A stretch of 64,000 bases of DNA. Origin: Mucilaginibacter sp. SJ (GTDB taxonomy: Bacteria > Bacteroidota > Bacteroidia > Sphingobacteriales > Sphingobacteriaceae). The stretch covers positions 248,001-312,000 of the forward strand of contig NZ_CP118631.1 of the NCBI RefSeq assembly GCF_028993635.1, given 5' to 3'. Positions 52,302 through 61,453 of this stretch are shown here, piece by piece. The position numbers and the translations under genes are program-made. Position 1 is the stretch's first letter, and each line of letters opens with the position of its first letter. Under the pieces are notes generated by a model. The model was not told the origin of the DNA. It searched no databases and saw only the letters and a program-made list of their open reading frames with translations.

Positions 52302-55300
52302 TGATGAAATACGCGGAATTATATTGTACCTCCAATTTCAGCTTCCTGCGCGGTGGATCTCACCCGGAGGAACTGGTTGAGCAGGCAGTGGTTCATGGTT
52401 ATACGGCCATAGCGGTTACCGACCGGAATAGCCTGGCCGGTATTGTCCGGGCGCATATTGCCGCAAAAAAACTACCTGTACAATTTATTCCCGCTTGTCG
52501 CCTGGACTTACTGGATGGGCCGGGACTGCTGGCTTATCCTACTGATCTTGCTGCTTATGGCCGGCTTTCGGCCTTGCTCACCAGGGGTAATCTGCGCGCC
52601 GAAAAAGGTGAATGCCATTTATATAAAGCAGATGTGTATGAACACCGGGAAGGCATCCTGTTTATCATCATTCCGCCCGATGAGCTCAACGCGCGGTTTG
52701 ATTTTACCGGTGAGTTTAAAACAGCAGTAGCAGAATATAAACAAGCTTTCGGAAATGCCTTATACATGGCTGCCCTACGTTCTTACAGTGGCGATGATGC
52801 CAAACGGCTACACCGGCTGGCCGGCATGGGCGTACCTTTGGTTGCTGCCGGTGATGTGCATTATCATGAACCGAACAGGAGGGAACTACAGGATGTATTG
52901 ACCTGCATCAGGGAGAAATGCACTATCCACAACGCAGGGTACCGGTTACATCAGAATGCGGAACGCTACCTGAAACCTATTGAAGAAATACACCGGATCT
53001 TCAGGCAATATCCGGAAGCCATTGAAAATGCACTTGCTATTGCCGAAGCCTGTACTTTTTCGCTGGACGAATTAAAATACATTGAGCCGGAAGAAAAGAT
53101 CTTTGACGGATTAACACCACAGGAAAGGTTGAAAAAATACACATGGGAAGGTGCACATGAACGCTATGGTGAGCATATACCGCCTAAGATAGTTAAGCAG
53201 ATTGATTTTGAGCTGGCCTTTATCGAAAAGCGCAGGCTGGCGCCCTATTTCCTTCGTGTATATAAATACACCCGGAAAGCAGAAGAACTCGAAATCTTGC
53301 ACCAGGGCAGGGGTTCTGCAGCCAATTCAACGGTATGTTATTGTTTGCGCATTACGGCGGTCGACCCGATGAAGTCACGTTTGCTTTTTTCCCGTTTTAT
53401 GTCTGATGCACGCGAGGAATGGCCTGACATTGATGTGGATTTCGAGCATGAACGCCGCGAGGAAATCATCCAGTATATTTATGAGGATTATGGCCGGGAA
53501 CACGCGGCTATTGTGGCTACCGTTACGCAGGAGCGGCATAAAGGAGCAATTCGGGATGTGGGCAAAGCGATGGGCTTATCTGAAGATACAATTAAACGTA
53601 TTGGTGGCACGATATGGGATTTCAGTGAAGAAGGTTTTGATGAAAAACGTTTGCAGGAACAGGGGCTTAACCCGGGCGATCCATTGATATACAAAGTACT
53701 GAAGCTGACGACACTGCTGATGGGTTTCCCGCGGCAGTTGGGACAGCATACCGGCGGCTTTGTTATTACCGATAACAAACTATCCGACCTGTGCCCTGTG
53801 CTCAATGCCCGCATGGAGAACCGAACCCAATTGGAATGGAACAAAGATGACCTGGAAGCATTGGGCATTTTGAAGGTGGATGTTTTAGGATTGGGTATGC
53901 TGACTATGATCCGCAAAGCATTTGACCTGATAAAACAACATTATGGCCGAAAGCTTACCTTAGTCAATATCCCGCAGGACGACCCCAAAGTTTATGAAAT
54001 GATCGGTCATGCGGATACACTTGGGGTATTCCAGATTGAGAGCCGGGCGCAAATGTCTATGCTGCCAAGACTGAGGCCCCAATGTTTTTATGACCTCGTG
54101 ATCGAGGTGGCTATCGTGCGGCCCGGTCCAATACAAGGTGATATGGTGCATCCTTATCTGCGCAGGCGTAATGGCGAAGAACAGGTAGTGTATCCATCAA
54201 CGGAACTGGAAGATATTTTAGGCCGGACTTTAGGTGTTCCGCTTTTTCAGGAACAAGCGATGGAGATCGCTATTGTTGCCGCAGGCTTTACACCGGCCGA
54301 GGCTGATGAACTGCGCCGGAGCATGGCGACTTTTAAGGCAAATGGCAAGTTATACCTGTACGAAAAGAAACTGGTGGAGGGTATGGTAGCGCGTGGTTAT
54401 GAGGAAGATTTTTCGAGGCGGGTATTTAAGCAATTACAAGGTTTTGAGGGTTATGGTTTCCCCGAGAGCCATGCCGCTTCTTTTGCGCTGCTGGTTTATA
54501 TATCTTCCTGGCTGAAGTATTATTATCCGGATGCTTTTGCCGCCGCTTTGCTTAATAGCCAGCCGATGGGCTTTTATCAGCCCGCTGAGATCGTGGACGA
54601 TGCGCGCGGGCATGGCGTTTTTGTTCGTGGCGTGGATATTAACTACTCGGCCTGGGATCATTCGCTGGAAGAACAGGCCGGAAAATATAAGATATTACGC
54701 TTAGGTTTCCGGTTGGTGAAAGGGCTAAAAGAAGAAGAAATGAATATCCTGGTTGAGAATGCTCCTTATCAACATATTATCGATTTGTCAAATGTCGGTA
54801 TTTCGCAGGCAGCTTTGGAGAAACTGGCTGATGCGGATGCATTCCGCTCTATCGGCCTCGACCGCAGGCAGGCGCTTTGGGAAGTTGCCGCTTTAGGCGA
54901 CCGCCCCGTGGCATTGCTGGAAAGTTTGCCTTCGGCCAGTGCAGGTGAGCAAATTGAATTACCGCTAATGACCGCGGGTGAGCACGTGGTACAGGATTTC
55001 GCTTCCACCGGCTTATCCATTAAAGCGCATCCGGTAAGTTTTGTACGGGAAGATTTGAACCGGCTGCAGGTTATACCGCTCAACCGGATCCGATCGTTAA
55101 AGAATGGCGAAAAAATTCGTGTTGCCGGGATGATCACCGTGCGGCAACGGCCGGGGACGGCCAAAGGCGTGGTATTCGTAACCATCAAAGATGAAACCGG
55201 CTTTGCCAATCTTGTGGTTTGGGGTAAGTTTTTTGATAAGTATCGCAAAGAGATCGTTCAGTCGCAACTGCTCCTGGTAGATGGGCATTTACAGGTTGAG

Positions 55301-55492
55301 GGCGAAGTGATCCATGTGGTGGTACGCCGCTGTTATAATCTCAATTCTTTATTGGGTAAACTGACGGCTGTACCTGATGAACAGCCTTCTTTACTGAGCC
55401 TGTCAAGGGGAGATGAAACCTCGATGCCTTCACCTGATCCACGAAATATCCCCAATAAGAGCGCCTTTCATAAGGGCAGGAATTTTCATTGA
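52301..55492 (+). CDS. dnaE2: Error-prone DNA polymerase DnaE2
   Basis: A 1063-residue alpha-subunit-type polymerase that carries out mutagenic lesion bypass with ImuA and ImuB. N-terminal PHP domain: YAELYCTSNFSFLRGGSHPEELV and IAVTDRNSLAGIVRAH. Polymerase active site: GRGSAANSTVCYCL and WPDIDVDFEHERREEIIQYIY with the catalytic Asp residues. Helix-hairpin-helix region near 800 and a C-terminal OB fold at ~940-1020 (IRVAGMITVRQRPGTAKGVVFVTIKDE). It overlaps imuB by one base (TGATG). A second ATG follows at 52304. Confidence 0.94.
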   Translation: MMKYAELYCTSNFSFLRGGSHPEELVEQAVVHGYTAIAVTDRNSLAGIVRAHIAAKKLPVQFIPACRLDLLDGPGLLAYPTDLAAYGRLSALLTRGNLRAEKGECHLYKADVYEHREGILFIIIPPDELNARFDFTGEFKTAVAEYKQAFGNALYMAALRSYSGDDAKRLHRLAGMGVPLVAAGDVHYHEPNRRELQDVLTCIREKCTIHNAGYRLHQNAERYLKPIEEIHRIFRQYPEAIENALAIAEACTFSLDELKYIEPEEKIFDGLTPQERLKKYTWEGAHERYGEHIPPKIVKQIDFELAFIEKRRLAPYFLRVYKYTRKAEELEILHQGRGSAANSTVCYCLRITAVDPMKSRLLFSRFMSDAREEWPDIDVDFEHERREEIIQYIYEDYGREHAAIVATVTQERHKGAIRDVGKAMGLSEDTIKRIGGTIWDFSEEGFDEKRLQEQGLNPGDPLIYKVLKLTTLLMGFPRQLGQHTGGFVITDNKLSDLCPVLNARMENRTQLEWNKDDLEALGILKVDVLGLGMLTMIRKAFDLIKQHYGRKLTLVNIPQDDPKVYEMIGHADTLGVFQIESRAQMSMLPRLRPQCFYDLVIEVAIVRPGPIQGDMVHPYLRRRNGEEQVVYPSTELEDILGRTLGVPLFQEQAMEIAIVAAGFTPAEADELRRSMATFKANGKLYLYEKKLVEGMVARGYEEDFSRRVFKQLQGFEGYGFPESHAASFALLVYISSWLKYYYPDAFAAALLNSQPMGFYQPAEIVDDARGHGVFVRGVDINYSAWDHSLEEQAGKYKILRLGFRLVKGLKEEEMNILVENAPYQHIIDLSNVGISQAALEKLADADAFRSIGLDRRQALWEVAALGDRPVALLESLPSASAGEQIELPLMTAGEHVVQDFASTGLSIKAHPVSFVREDLNRLQVIPLNRIRSLKNGEKIRVAGMITVRQRPGTAKGVVFVTIKDETGFANLVVWGKFFDKYRKEIVQSQLLLVDGHLQVEGEVIHVVVRRCYNLNSLLGKLTAVPDEQPSLLSLSRGDETSMPSPDPRNIPNKSAFHKGRNFH

Positions 55493-55521
55493 TGAAAAGC
55501 GTATCATTAATAGGCTTTTCA
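55493..55521 (+). terminator. Hairpin directly after dnaE2
   Basis: TGAAAAGC (55493-55500) and GCTTTTCA (55514-55521), a perfect 8-bp stem with a 13-base loop starting at the base after the stop codon. It has no T tract, so its efficiency is uncertain. Confidence 0.5.
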
Positions 55522-55588
55522 TAGACTCAAAAGGCAGTTATAATTGTCTTACTATGCCTGTAAAAGGGATATGGTAAGGTTTATCCGA

Positions 55589-55876
55589 TCAAAGGAATTG
55601 CAATACCAATTGCTCCCATTCTTCTTCCAATGAAAGGTTGGGGCGTACTTGCCGTGCTTTGCTATACCAGTAATCAGCATTTCCAATATCACCTTCTTTA
55701 CGGTGCAAATAGGCATGGACCCACGCCGATGCCTGATCTGTCAGATGATCAACCTGTGCATGTGCCTGATGCCAGTCGCCTTTACCATCAAACCAAAGGC
55801 TTTTTAACTGCGCAGAGAGCCCGTTAACAGGTTGTTCTAAATTTAATGATGCTTTAAATTCTGTTAAAGTTGTCAT
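55589..55876 (-). CDS. Small hypothetical protein, TPR-like composition
   Basis: Not recognised. From the ATG at 55874-55876 (MTTLTEFKASL) it has 95 residues; the longer frame to 55927 adds 17 residues without clear meaning. It is helical, with QLKSLWFDGKGDWHQAHAQVD and ASAWVHAYLHRKEGDIGNADYWYSKARQV, resembling short tetratricopeptide-like or hydrolase-associated helices with conserved-looking W, H and Y. There is no signal peptide. It stands alone between dnaE2 (convergent) and the permease gene (divergent). Confidence 0.6.
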   Translation of the reverse strand: MTTLTEFKASLNLEQPVNGLSAQLKSLWFDGKGDWHQAHAQVDHLTDQASAWVHAYLHRKEGDIGNADYWYSKARQVRPNLSLEEEWEQLVLQFL

Positions 55877-56073
55877 TGGTATTAGTTTTTTACAATAAAC
55901 GTAATTGGTACATAGAACTTTTATCAATACGGTTTACAATTTCTGATGTAAAAGTATAAACAATGTATTACGGTGTTGTGCAATACCGCAATTTTTTGTT
56001 TTCGCAGAAAAAAGAAAAACAGTGCAACTAAAATCTTAATGCCGGCGTCTTATGGTTATTAAAGCCTGATTAT

Positions 56074-58440
56074 ATGTTAAAAAACTACTTAAAGATTACC
56101 TGGCGCAACCTCTTACGTCAAAAAACATTCTCCCTGATCAATATCCTCGGATTGACCATCGGCATGGCCAGCGCAGCGCTGATTTTGTTATGGATCCAGA
56201 ATGAGGTTAGCTATGATCAGTTCCATGAAAAACGGGATCGGCTTTACTCTGTTTATAACCGCTCGAAATTTGACGGTAAATTATGGAGCTGGGAAACCAC
56301 GCCTAAAATCATGGGTAAGGTGATGAAAGCGGAACTGCCCCAACTGGAAAAAGTAGCCAGGGTAACTGATGCCAGTTTTTTGTTTAGCATTGGCGACAAA
56401 CGTTTGACTGCAACAGGCGATTTTACTGATCCGGATTTCCTTTCCATGTTCAGTTTTCCACTAATTAATGGAGACCCCAAAACCGCTTTGAACGACCTTC
56501 ATAGCATAGTTATCACTGAAAAGTTTTCAAAGAAACTTTTCGGAGAGGAAAATGCGCTTGGCAAAACAGTTAAAATAGATAGTAACGCTTATTTTAAAGT
56601 TACGGGTGTGATGAAAGACCTCCCGAATAATACCCGGTTTGATTTTGAATACCTTATTCCCTGGTCATATCTAAAAAAGATAGGGCAGGATGATGAATAC
56701 TGGGGCAATAACTCCATTCAAACGTTTGTTCTTTTAAAACCCGGCGTAACGGAAGCTCATGCTGATGCTGCTGTGCTGAACTTTACCAGAAACCATTCCG
56801 ATACCAAGGATATTCAGCAGTTTTTGCACCCCGCAACCAAATGGCACCTGTATTCGCAGTTTAAAGATGGGGTGATAGTTGGTGGGAGAATTGAACGGGT
56901 CAGGGTATTTTCACTGATCGCTGTACTGATCCTCGTCATCGCTTGTATAAATTTCATGAATTTAAGTACGGCCAGGAGCGAGACGCGTGCAAGGGAGGTA
57001 GGCATCCGTAAAACTGTAGGCGCATTAAGGGGTTCATTAATCTGGCAGTTTTTAGGTGAATCTGTTTTGATCGCACTTATTGCCGGTATTTTTGCTATCG
57101 TCATTGTACAGATCAGTATGTCGGGTTTCAATCAGCTTACCCAAAAGCAATTATATGTGCCTTATAGTAGTCCCTATTTTTGGTTGACCGCAATTGGATT
57201 TATACTGGTCACCGGTATAATTTCAGGAAGTTATCCTGCATTGTACCTGTCGTCATTCAAGCCTGTAGCTGTACTAAAAGGTACTTTTAAGGCGGCAAAT
57301 GCTTTAGTTACACCGCGTAAATTGCTGGTGGTCATTCAGTTTACTTTTGCGGTGGTATTGATCATTTGTACCATCATTATCCGTCAGCAATTACAATATG
57401 CCCAGGACAGAGATACCGGATATAAGAAAGATAACCTTGTTTACACGTTTATGTCCGGCGAGATCGCGAAGCACTATCAATCCATCAGAAACGAATTGCT
57501 CTCCAGTGGTGCCGCGACTTCGGTGTCCAAAACTAATTCGCCTATAACGCAACGATATAGCGATAGCTGGGGCTTTAACTGGCCGGGCTCACAGCCTAAG
57601 AACAAGGTTGATTTTATTATTTACACTTCGGACGGAAGCCTTATTAAAACCATGGGCCTTAAGCTTGTTGCAGGCAGGGATATCGATCCGGTGAATTATC
57701 CGACGGATTCAACGGCTATGCTGGTGAATGAGGCTTCGGTGAAGATCATGAACCTGAAAGATCCGGTTGGCAAATTAGTTACCCAGGGCGAGGGTAAAGA
57801 CATCAAAACCTGGCATATTGTTGGAGTTATCAAAGACTTTATTATCAGTTCGCCTTATGAACCTGTGCAACATATGCTGATTGAAGGCCCCAGTTCCTGG
57901 TTCAATATCATTCACTACAAGCTTAATAACGCTAATTCGACAAAAGAAAACCTGCGCCGAGCCGAAGCTGTATTTAAGAAATACAACCCGGATTACCCGT
58001 TTGAATATAGTTTTGTTGACCAGGAATACGCTAAGAAGTTTGGTGATGAGCAGCGTATCGGGACTTTGGCCAGCCTGTTTGCCGGATTGACAATCGTTAT
58101 ATCCTGTCTCGGACTTTTTGGCCTGGCGGCTTACATGGCGCAAAACCGTATCAAAGAAATCGGTATCAGAAAAGTGCTTGGCGCATCGGTTGCCAGCGTG
58201 ACCACACTGCTTTCCAGGGATTTTCTGAAGCTGGTCGTAATCTCATTTTGCATCGCTGCGCCAATAGCGTGGTATTTAATGTTCCAATGGTTGAAAGGAT
58301 ACAGTTACCGGATTTCCATTAATATCTGGGTATTTGTAATCGCCGCCGCGCTGACATTGCTGATCTCTGTTTTGACAGTAAGCTACCAGGCGATCAAGGC
58401 TGCATTAACAAATCCGGTGAAAAGTTTGAAAGGGGAATAA
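56074..58440 (+). CDS. MacB/FtsX-type ABC transporter permease
   Basis: A 788-residue inner-membrane protein with two MacB periplasmic-core plus FtsX modules. The first starts MLKNYLKITWRNLLRQKTFSLINILGLTIGMASA with a soluble domain at ~45-280. The first FtsX helices contain IACINFMNLSTARSETRAREVGIRKTVGA. The second module ends with ISCLGLFGLAAYMAQNRIKEIGIRKVLGASVAS and the typical NPVKSLKGE tail. Such permeases occur in large paralogous sets in Bacteroidota, often encoded without a nearby ATPase, as here. The transported substrate is unknown; export of peptides or lipids, or mechanotransmission, is possible. Confidence 0.92.
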   Translation: MLKNYLKITWRNLLRQKTFSLINILGLTIGMASAALILLWIQNEVSYDQFHEKRDRLYSVYNRSKFDGKLWSWETTPKIMGKVMKAELPQLEKVARVTDASFLFSIGDKRLTATGDFTDPDFLSMFSFPLINGDPKTALNDLHSIVITEKFSKKLFGEENALGKTVKIDSNAYFKVTGVMKDLPNNTRFDFEYLIPWSYLKKIGQDDEYWGNNSIQTFVLLKPGVTEAHADAAVLNFTRNHSDTKDIQQFLHPATKWHLYSQFKDGVIVGGRIERVRVFSLIAVLILVIACINFMNLSTARSETRAREVGIRKTVGALRGSLIWQFLGESVLIALIAGIFAIVIVQISMSGFNQLTQKQLYVPYSSPYFWLTAIGFILVTGIISGSYPALYLSSFKPVAVLKGTFKAANALVTPRKLLVVIQFTFAVVLIICTIIIRQQLQYAQDRDTGYKKDNLVYTFMSGEIAKHYQSIRNELLSSGAATSVSKTNSPITQRYSDSWGFNWPGSQPKNKVDFIIYTSDGSLIKTMGLKLVAGRDIDPVNYPTDSTAMLVNEASVKIMNLKDPVGKLVTQGEGKDIKTWHIVGVIKDFIISSPYEPVQHMLIEGPSSWFNIIHYKLNNANSTKENLRRAEAVFKKYNPDYPFEYSFVDQEYAKKFGDEQRIGTLASLFAGLTIVISCLGLFGLAAYMAQNRIKEIGIRKVLGASVASVTTLLSRDFLKLVVISFCIAAPIAWYLMFQWLKGYSYRISINIWVFVIAAALTLLISVLTVSYQAIKAALTNPVKSLKGE

Positions 58441-58936
58441 CACCTTCATTACGGGTGTTGCATTCTCATTACCATAAAAGACAATAGTAACTGCCCGGTG
58501 AAGGACCTGTTTTAAATTTACTGCCCCCAAAAAGTTAGACACTATTTGGGGGCATTTTTTATGAATAAAACAGAAGTGATCGCTTCTGTTAAACTCAAAA
58601 CATTAGTTGAGTTCTGAACTCCATAAACAAATCACAATAAATAACGAGATCTACACGGCCAAGCCAGTATGATGGGTAAGTACAAGTTCGGTTTACAGGC
58701 TGGATTAACCAAGCCTGGCTAATGACCAATTTTAAGGCAGGCATATATATACTGGCACGTCACTCAGACGATTGGCAGAATTATTAAATTTTTATTTCAA
58801 ATAAGTGTAACAAATTCATTCGGGTGGTAGTCATATGGTTATAGTACTATGTATTGCATGGTATTATAAGGTTTATAACCTGGTTAAGATTGGCTCAAAA
58901 AGATTAATGGTCAAACAGTTCACCTATCACATCAGC
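58441..58936. other. Intergenic region with possible insertion-sequence relic
   Basis: A 496-bp region without a supported gene. It starts with the hairpin at 58522-58554 described separately, followed by an 18-codon frame (58561-58617, MNKTEVIASVKLKTLVEF) that could be the start of a decayed transposase. The rest, up to the start of the receptor gene, is AT-rich and has no clear promoter match. Confidence 0.45.
58522..58560 (+). terminator. Hairpin TGCCCCCAAA / TTTGGGGGCA plus T run (terminator or insertion-sequence end)
   Basis: Perfect 10-bp stem at 58522-58531 and 58545-58554, a 13-base loop (AAGTTAGACACTA) and six Ts. It works as an intrinsic terminator for the permease gene. The left arm plus loop also resembles the terminal repeats of Bacteroidota IS3-type elements (CCCAAAAAGTTAGACA, from memory), so it may be a relic. 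No matching right end was seen in the window. Confidence 0.6.
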
Positions 58937-61375
58937 ATGAAACTAAAGCTCTTACTCCTCATTTTATTTTCAATCATTATGGCCCCGGCCTTCGGACAGG
59001 CGGGGCAGGCGTTATTCGCGGTAAACGGCACTGCAACGGATTCGTTATCGAAACAACCGCTTTCCTATGTAACCGTAAACCTGCGCAACGAAGCAAAGCA
59101 GTTGGTCCGCACCACGGTGACTAAAACCGACGGCACGTTCCGGTTTGAAAAGCTGCCATCAGGACAATACCTTCTCTCGATGATCAGTGTTGGTTTTAAG
59201 ACGAAAACACTTCCTGTCGATTTTACCGATAATAATAAACCCTCTATAAATCTGGGGAGCATTGCCCTGGGCACACAAACTACACAGCTTAAAACGGTGG
59301 CTATTACGGCCGACAGGCCTATCATTAAGCAGGAGGTTGATAAACTCATCTACGACTTAAAGGCTGACCCTGACAGCAAAAGCAGCAATGTACTGGAGAT
59401 GATGCGTAAAGTGCCTTTGTTAACGGTAGACGGTGACGATAACATCCTTTTGAAGGGAAATAGCGGCTACCGGATATTTGTTAACGGTAAACCATCAAGT
59501 ATGATGGAGCGCGATCCGAAGAATATCCTCAAAAGTATGCCTGCGTCAACCATTCAAAGCATCGAGGTAATTACCAACCCTTCGTCGAAGTATGATGCCG
59601 AGGGAATGGCGGGTATCATTAATATTGTGACCAATAAAAAAATAAGTAACGGGTATAATGGCACGCTAAATCTTAGCCATGTATTCCCCGTAGGCGGTCC
59701 GAGATTAGGCGGATCGTTTTCGTCTAAACAGGGCAAGCTGGAACTATCAGACTATTTTGGCGGGAATATCTCCAATTCGCCCGAAGTGCTTAGTTCCATT
59801 TCGAGGCTTACTACCGGGAGCAACCCTACGAGCCTTAACCAGAATAACACGGCAAAATGGGATGGCAAAAATGGCTATGCGGAAGTTGGCATCAGTTACG
59901 AAATTGATAGTCTTAACCTTATTTCGGGGCAATTCAATATTAATGGAAATAACCAGGACGGCGTCAACACGCAAAGTTCTGTTTTGAACGAAGCCGGCAA
60001 CATGGTTGAAGGGTACGACCTGTACAATAACAATACGGCAGGCGGCAGGGGCCTGAATGTCGGTTTAAATTACCAGCTGGGTTTTAAAAGCAATAAGCAA
60101 AGGCTGCTCACCTTTTCGTACCAGTACTATACATTCAACAACAGGCAAGATGCGGCGCTGACGGCATCAAACCGCGTAAACTATACGACGCCCGATTACC
60201 TGCAACACAATGAAGGTGAATCTTCCGAACAGACTGTTCAGGTAGATTACGTTCAGCCTGTAAAGAAGTTGAATATTGAAATGGGGGTGAAAGCAATTAT
60301 TCGTGATAACAAAAGTGACTTTCAATACCTCGGATTTAATGCGACAACCGGTAATTTCGAGGCCGACCCATCGCGAAGCAATAAATTTGATAATAACCAA
60401 AATGTACTGGGTGCATACAACAGCTATACCTATACTCTGCAAAACTGGAGCTTTAAGGCAGGCGCCAGGGTAGAGGAGACGCTGATTGATGCTGACTTTA
60501 TTTCAACCTCATCGCAGCTAAATAAAAATTTCTTTAATATAGTGCCTTCGGTAAGTATTAATAAGCGGTTTAAAAACTCCAGTACGCTGAACTTCGGGTT
60601 TTCGCAAAGGATACAGCGCCCGGGCATATACCAGCTAAACCCCTTTGTAGACCGCTCGAACCCAAACTTCGAATCGTCGGGAAACCCCAACCTCAGGCCC
60701 GCGGTTTCCAATAGTATTCAATTGGGTTACAGCAGAACGAAAAAGGCATCCTTAAACCTGATGCTTGGCTATAATTATTTTAACGACCTGATCATGCCCG
60801 TTGTAATTTTCGACCCGGCCACGAATATTACCCGCAGCACTTTTGATAACACCGGCAAAGCCCGCCTGTTCACCTTTAACGCCAATATCAATTACCCCAT
60901 CACCAAAAAATGGAGCACATCGTTTAACGGTAGGATTGCGCATGGCCGTGTGCAGGGCATAGTGAATGGCCAGTTGGTGAAAAATCAGGGCTTTATGTAT
61001 GGCGCATCACTAAACAGCGGTTATAATTTAGAGAAGGGCTGGCGGGTTAGCACCAACGTGTTTCTGAATGGGCCTAATCTTTCTATCCAGGGTACATCCA
61101 ACCCTTACGCCAGTGTATCCTTTACAGTTAATAAAGATGTAGTGAAGGATAAACTTTCGTTCTCGACCACGGTGAATAACCCTTTCAGCAAATACAGGGA
61201 TAATATCAGGAGTTCATTTGGCCCCGATTTTACCCAAACAAATATTAACCGCGCCTATTTCCGGGGCTTTACCGTCAGCCTTAACTACCGTTTCGGCAAG
61301 CTGAAAGAAGCGGTTAAGAAAAACAAGCGGGGTATCAGTAATGACGATGTTCAGGGAGCGCCTTCGGGAAACTAA
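58937..61375 (+). CDS. Outer-membrane beta-barrel family protein (TonB-receptor-like)
   Basis: An 812-residue outer-membrane protein from the ATG at 58937 (MKLKLLLLILFS), which gives a proper signal peptide; the frame from 58835 adds 34 residues without sense. A carboxypeptidase-regulatory-like domain spans ~25-110 (VNGTATDSLSKQPLSYVTV, LPSGQYLLSMISVGFKTK). A plug-like domain spans ~125-225: LEMMRKVPLLTVDGDDNILLKGNSGYRIFVNGKPS, IQSIEVITNPSSKYDAEGMAGIINIVT. A long barrel ends RGFTVSLNYRFGKLKEA and a basic, disordered tail. These proteins lack a TonB box in many cases; the substrate is unknown. Confidence 0.9.
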   Translation: MKLKLLLLILFSIIMAPAFGQAGQALFAVNGTATDSLSKQPLSYVTVNLRNEAKQLVRTTVTKTDGTFRFEKLPSGQYLLSMISVGFKTKTLPVDFTDNNKPSINLGSIALGTQTTQLKTVAITADRPIIKQEVDKLIYDLKADPDSKSSNVLEMMRKVPLLTVDGDDNILLKGNSGYRIFVNGKPSSMMERDPKNILKSMPASTIQSIEVITNPSSKYDAEGMAGIINIVTNKKISNGYNGTLNLSHVFPVGGPRLGGSFSSKQGKLELSDYFGGNISNSPEVLSSISRLTTGSNPTSLNQNNTAKWDGKNGYAEVGISYEIDSLNLISGQFNINGNNQDGVNTQSSVLNEAGNMVEGYDLYNNNTAGGRGLNVGLNYQLGFKSNKQRLLTFSYQYYTFNNRQDAALTASNRVNYTTPDYLQHNEGESSEQTVQVDYVQPVKKLNIEMGVKAIIRDNKSDFQYLGFNATTGNFEADPSRSNKFDNNQNVLGAYNSYTYTLQNWSFKAGARVEETLIDADFISTSSQLNKNFFNIVPSVSINKRFKNSSTLNFGFSQRIQRPGIYQLNPFVDRSNPNFESSGNPNLRPAVSNSIQLGYSRTKKASLNLMLGYNYFNDLIMPVVIFDPATNITRSTFDNTGKARLFTFNANINYPITKKWSTSFNGRIAHGRVQGIVNGQLVKNQGFMYGASLNSGYNLEKGWRVSTNVFLNGPNLSIQGTSNPYASVSFTVNKDVVKDKLSFSTTVNNPFSKYRDNIRSSFGPDFTQTNINRAYFRGFTVSLNYRFGKLKEAVKKNKRGISNDDVQGAPSGN

Positions 61376-61390
61376 GAGCATTTAACGAAC

Positions 61391-61422
61391 AACAAACAGG
61401 CGGAGAGGACCGCCTGTTTGTT
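61391..61422. terminator. Bidirectional terminator between convergent genes
   Basis: AACAAACAGGCGG (61391-61403) pairs perfectly with CCGCCTGTTTGTT (61410-61422), a 13-bp stem with a 6-base loop (AGAGGA). The arms end in A-rich and T-rich runs, as expected for termination in both directions. Confidence 0.85.
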
Positions 61423-61453
61423 ATTAACCTTTTTCGATATTCCAGGTTCGGTT

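Noticed and set aside
51715..52380. 221-codon plus-strand frame spanning the imuB-dnaE2 junction
   Set aside because: It lies in another frame over two well-supported genes and shows no protein-family features.
53488..53916. 142-codon minus-strand frame inside dnaE2
   Set aside because: Antisense to a conserved polymerase domain; no start context or family match.
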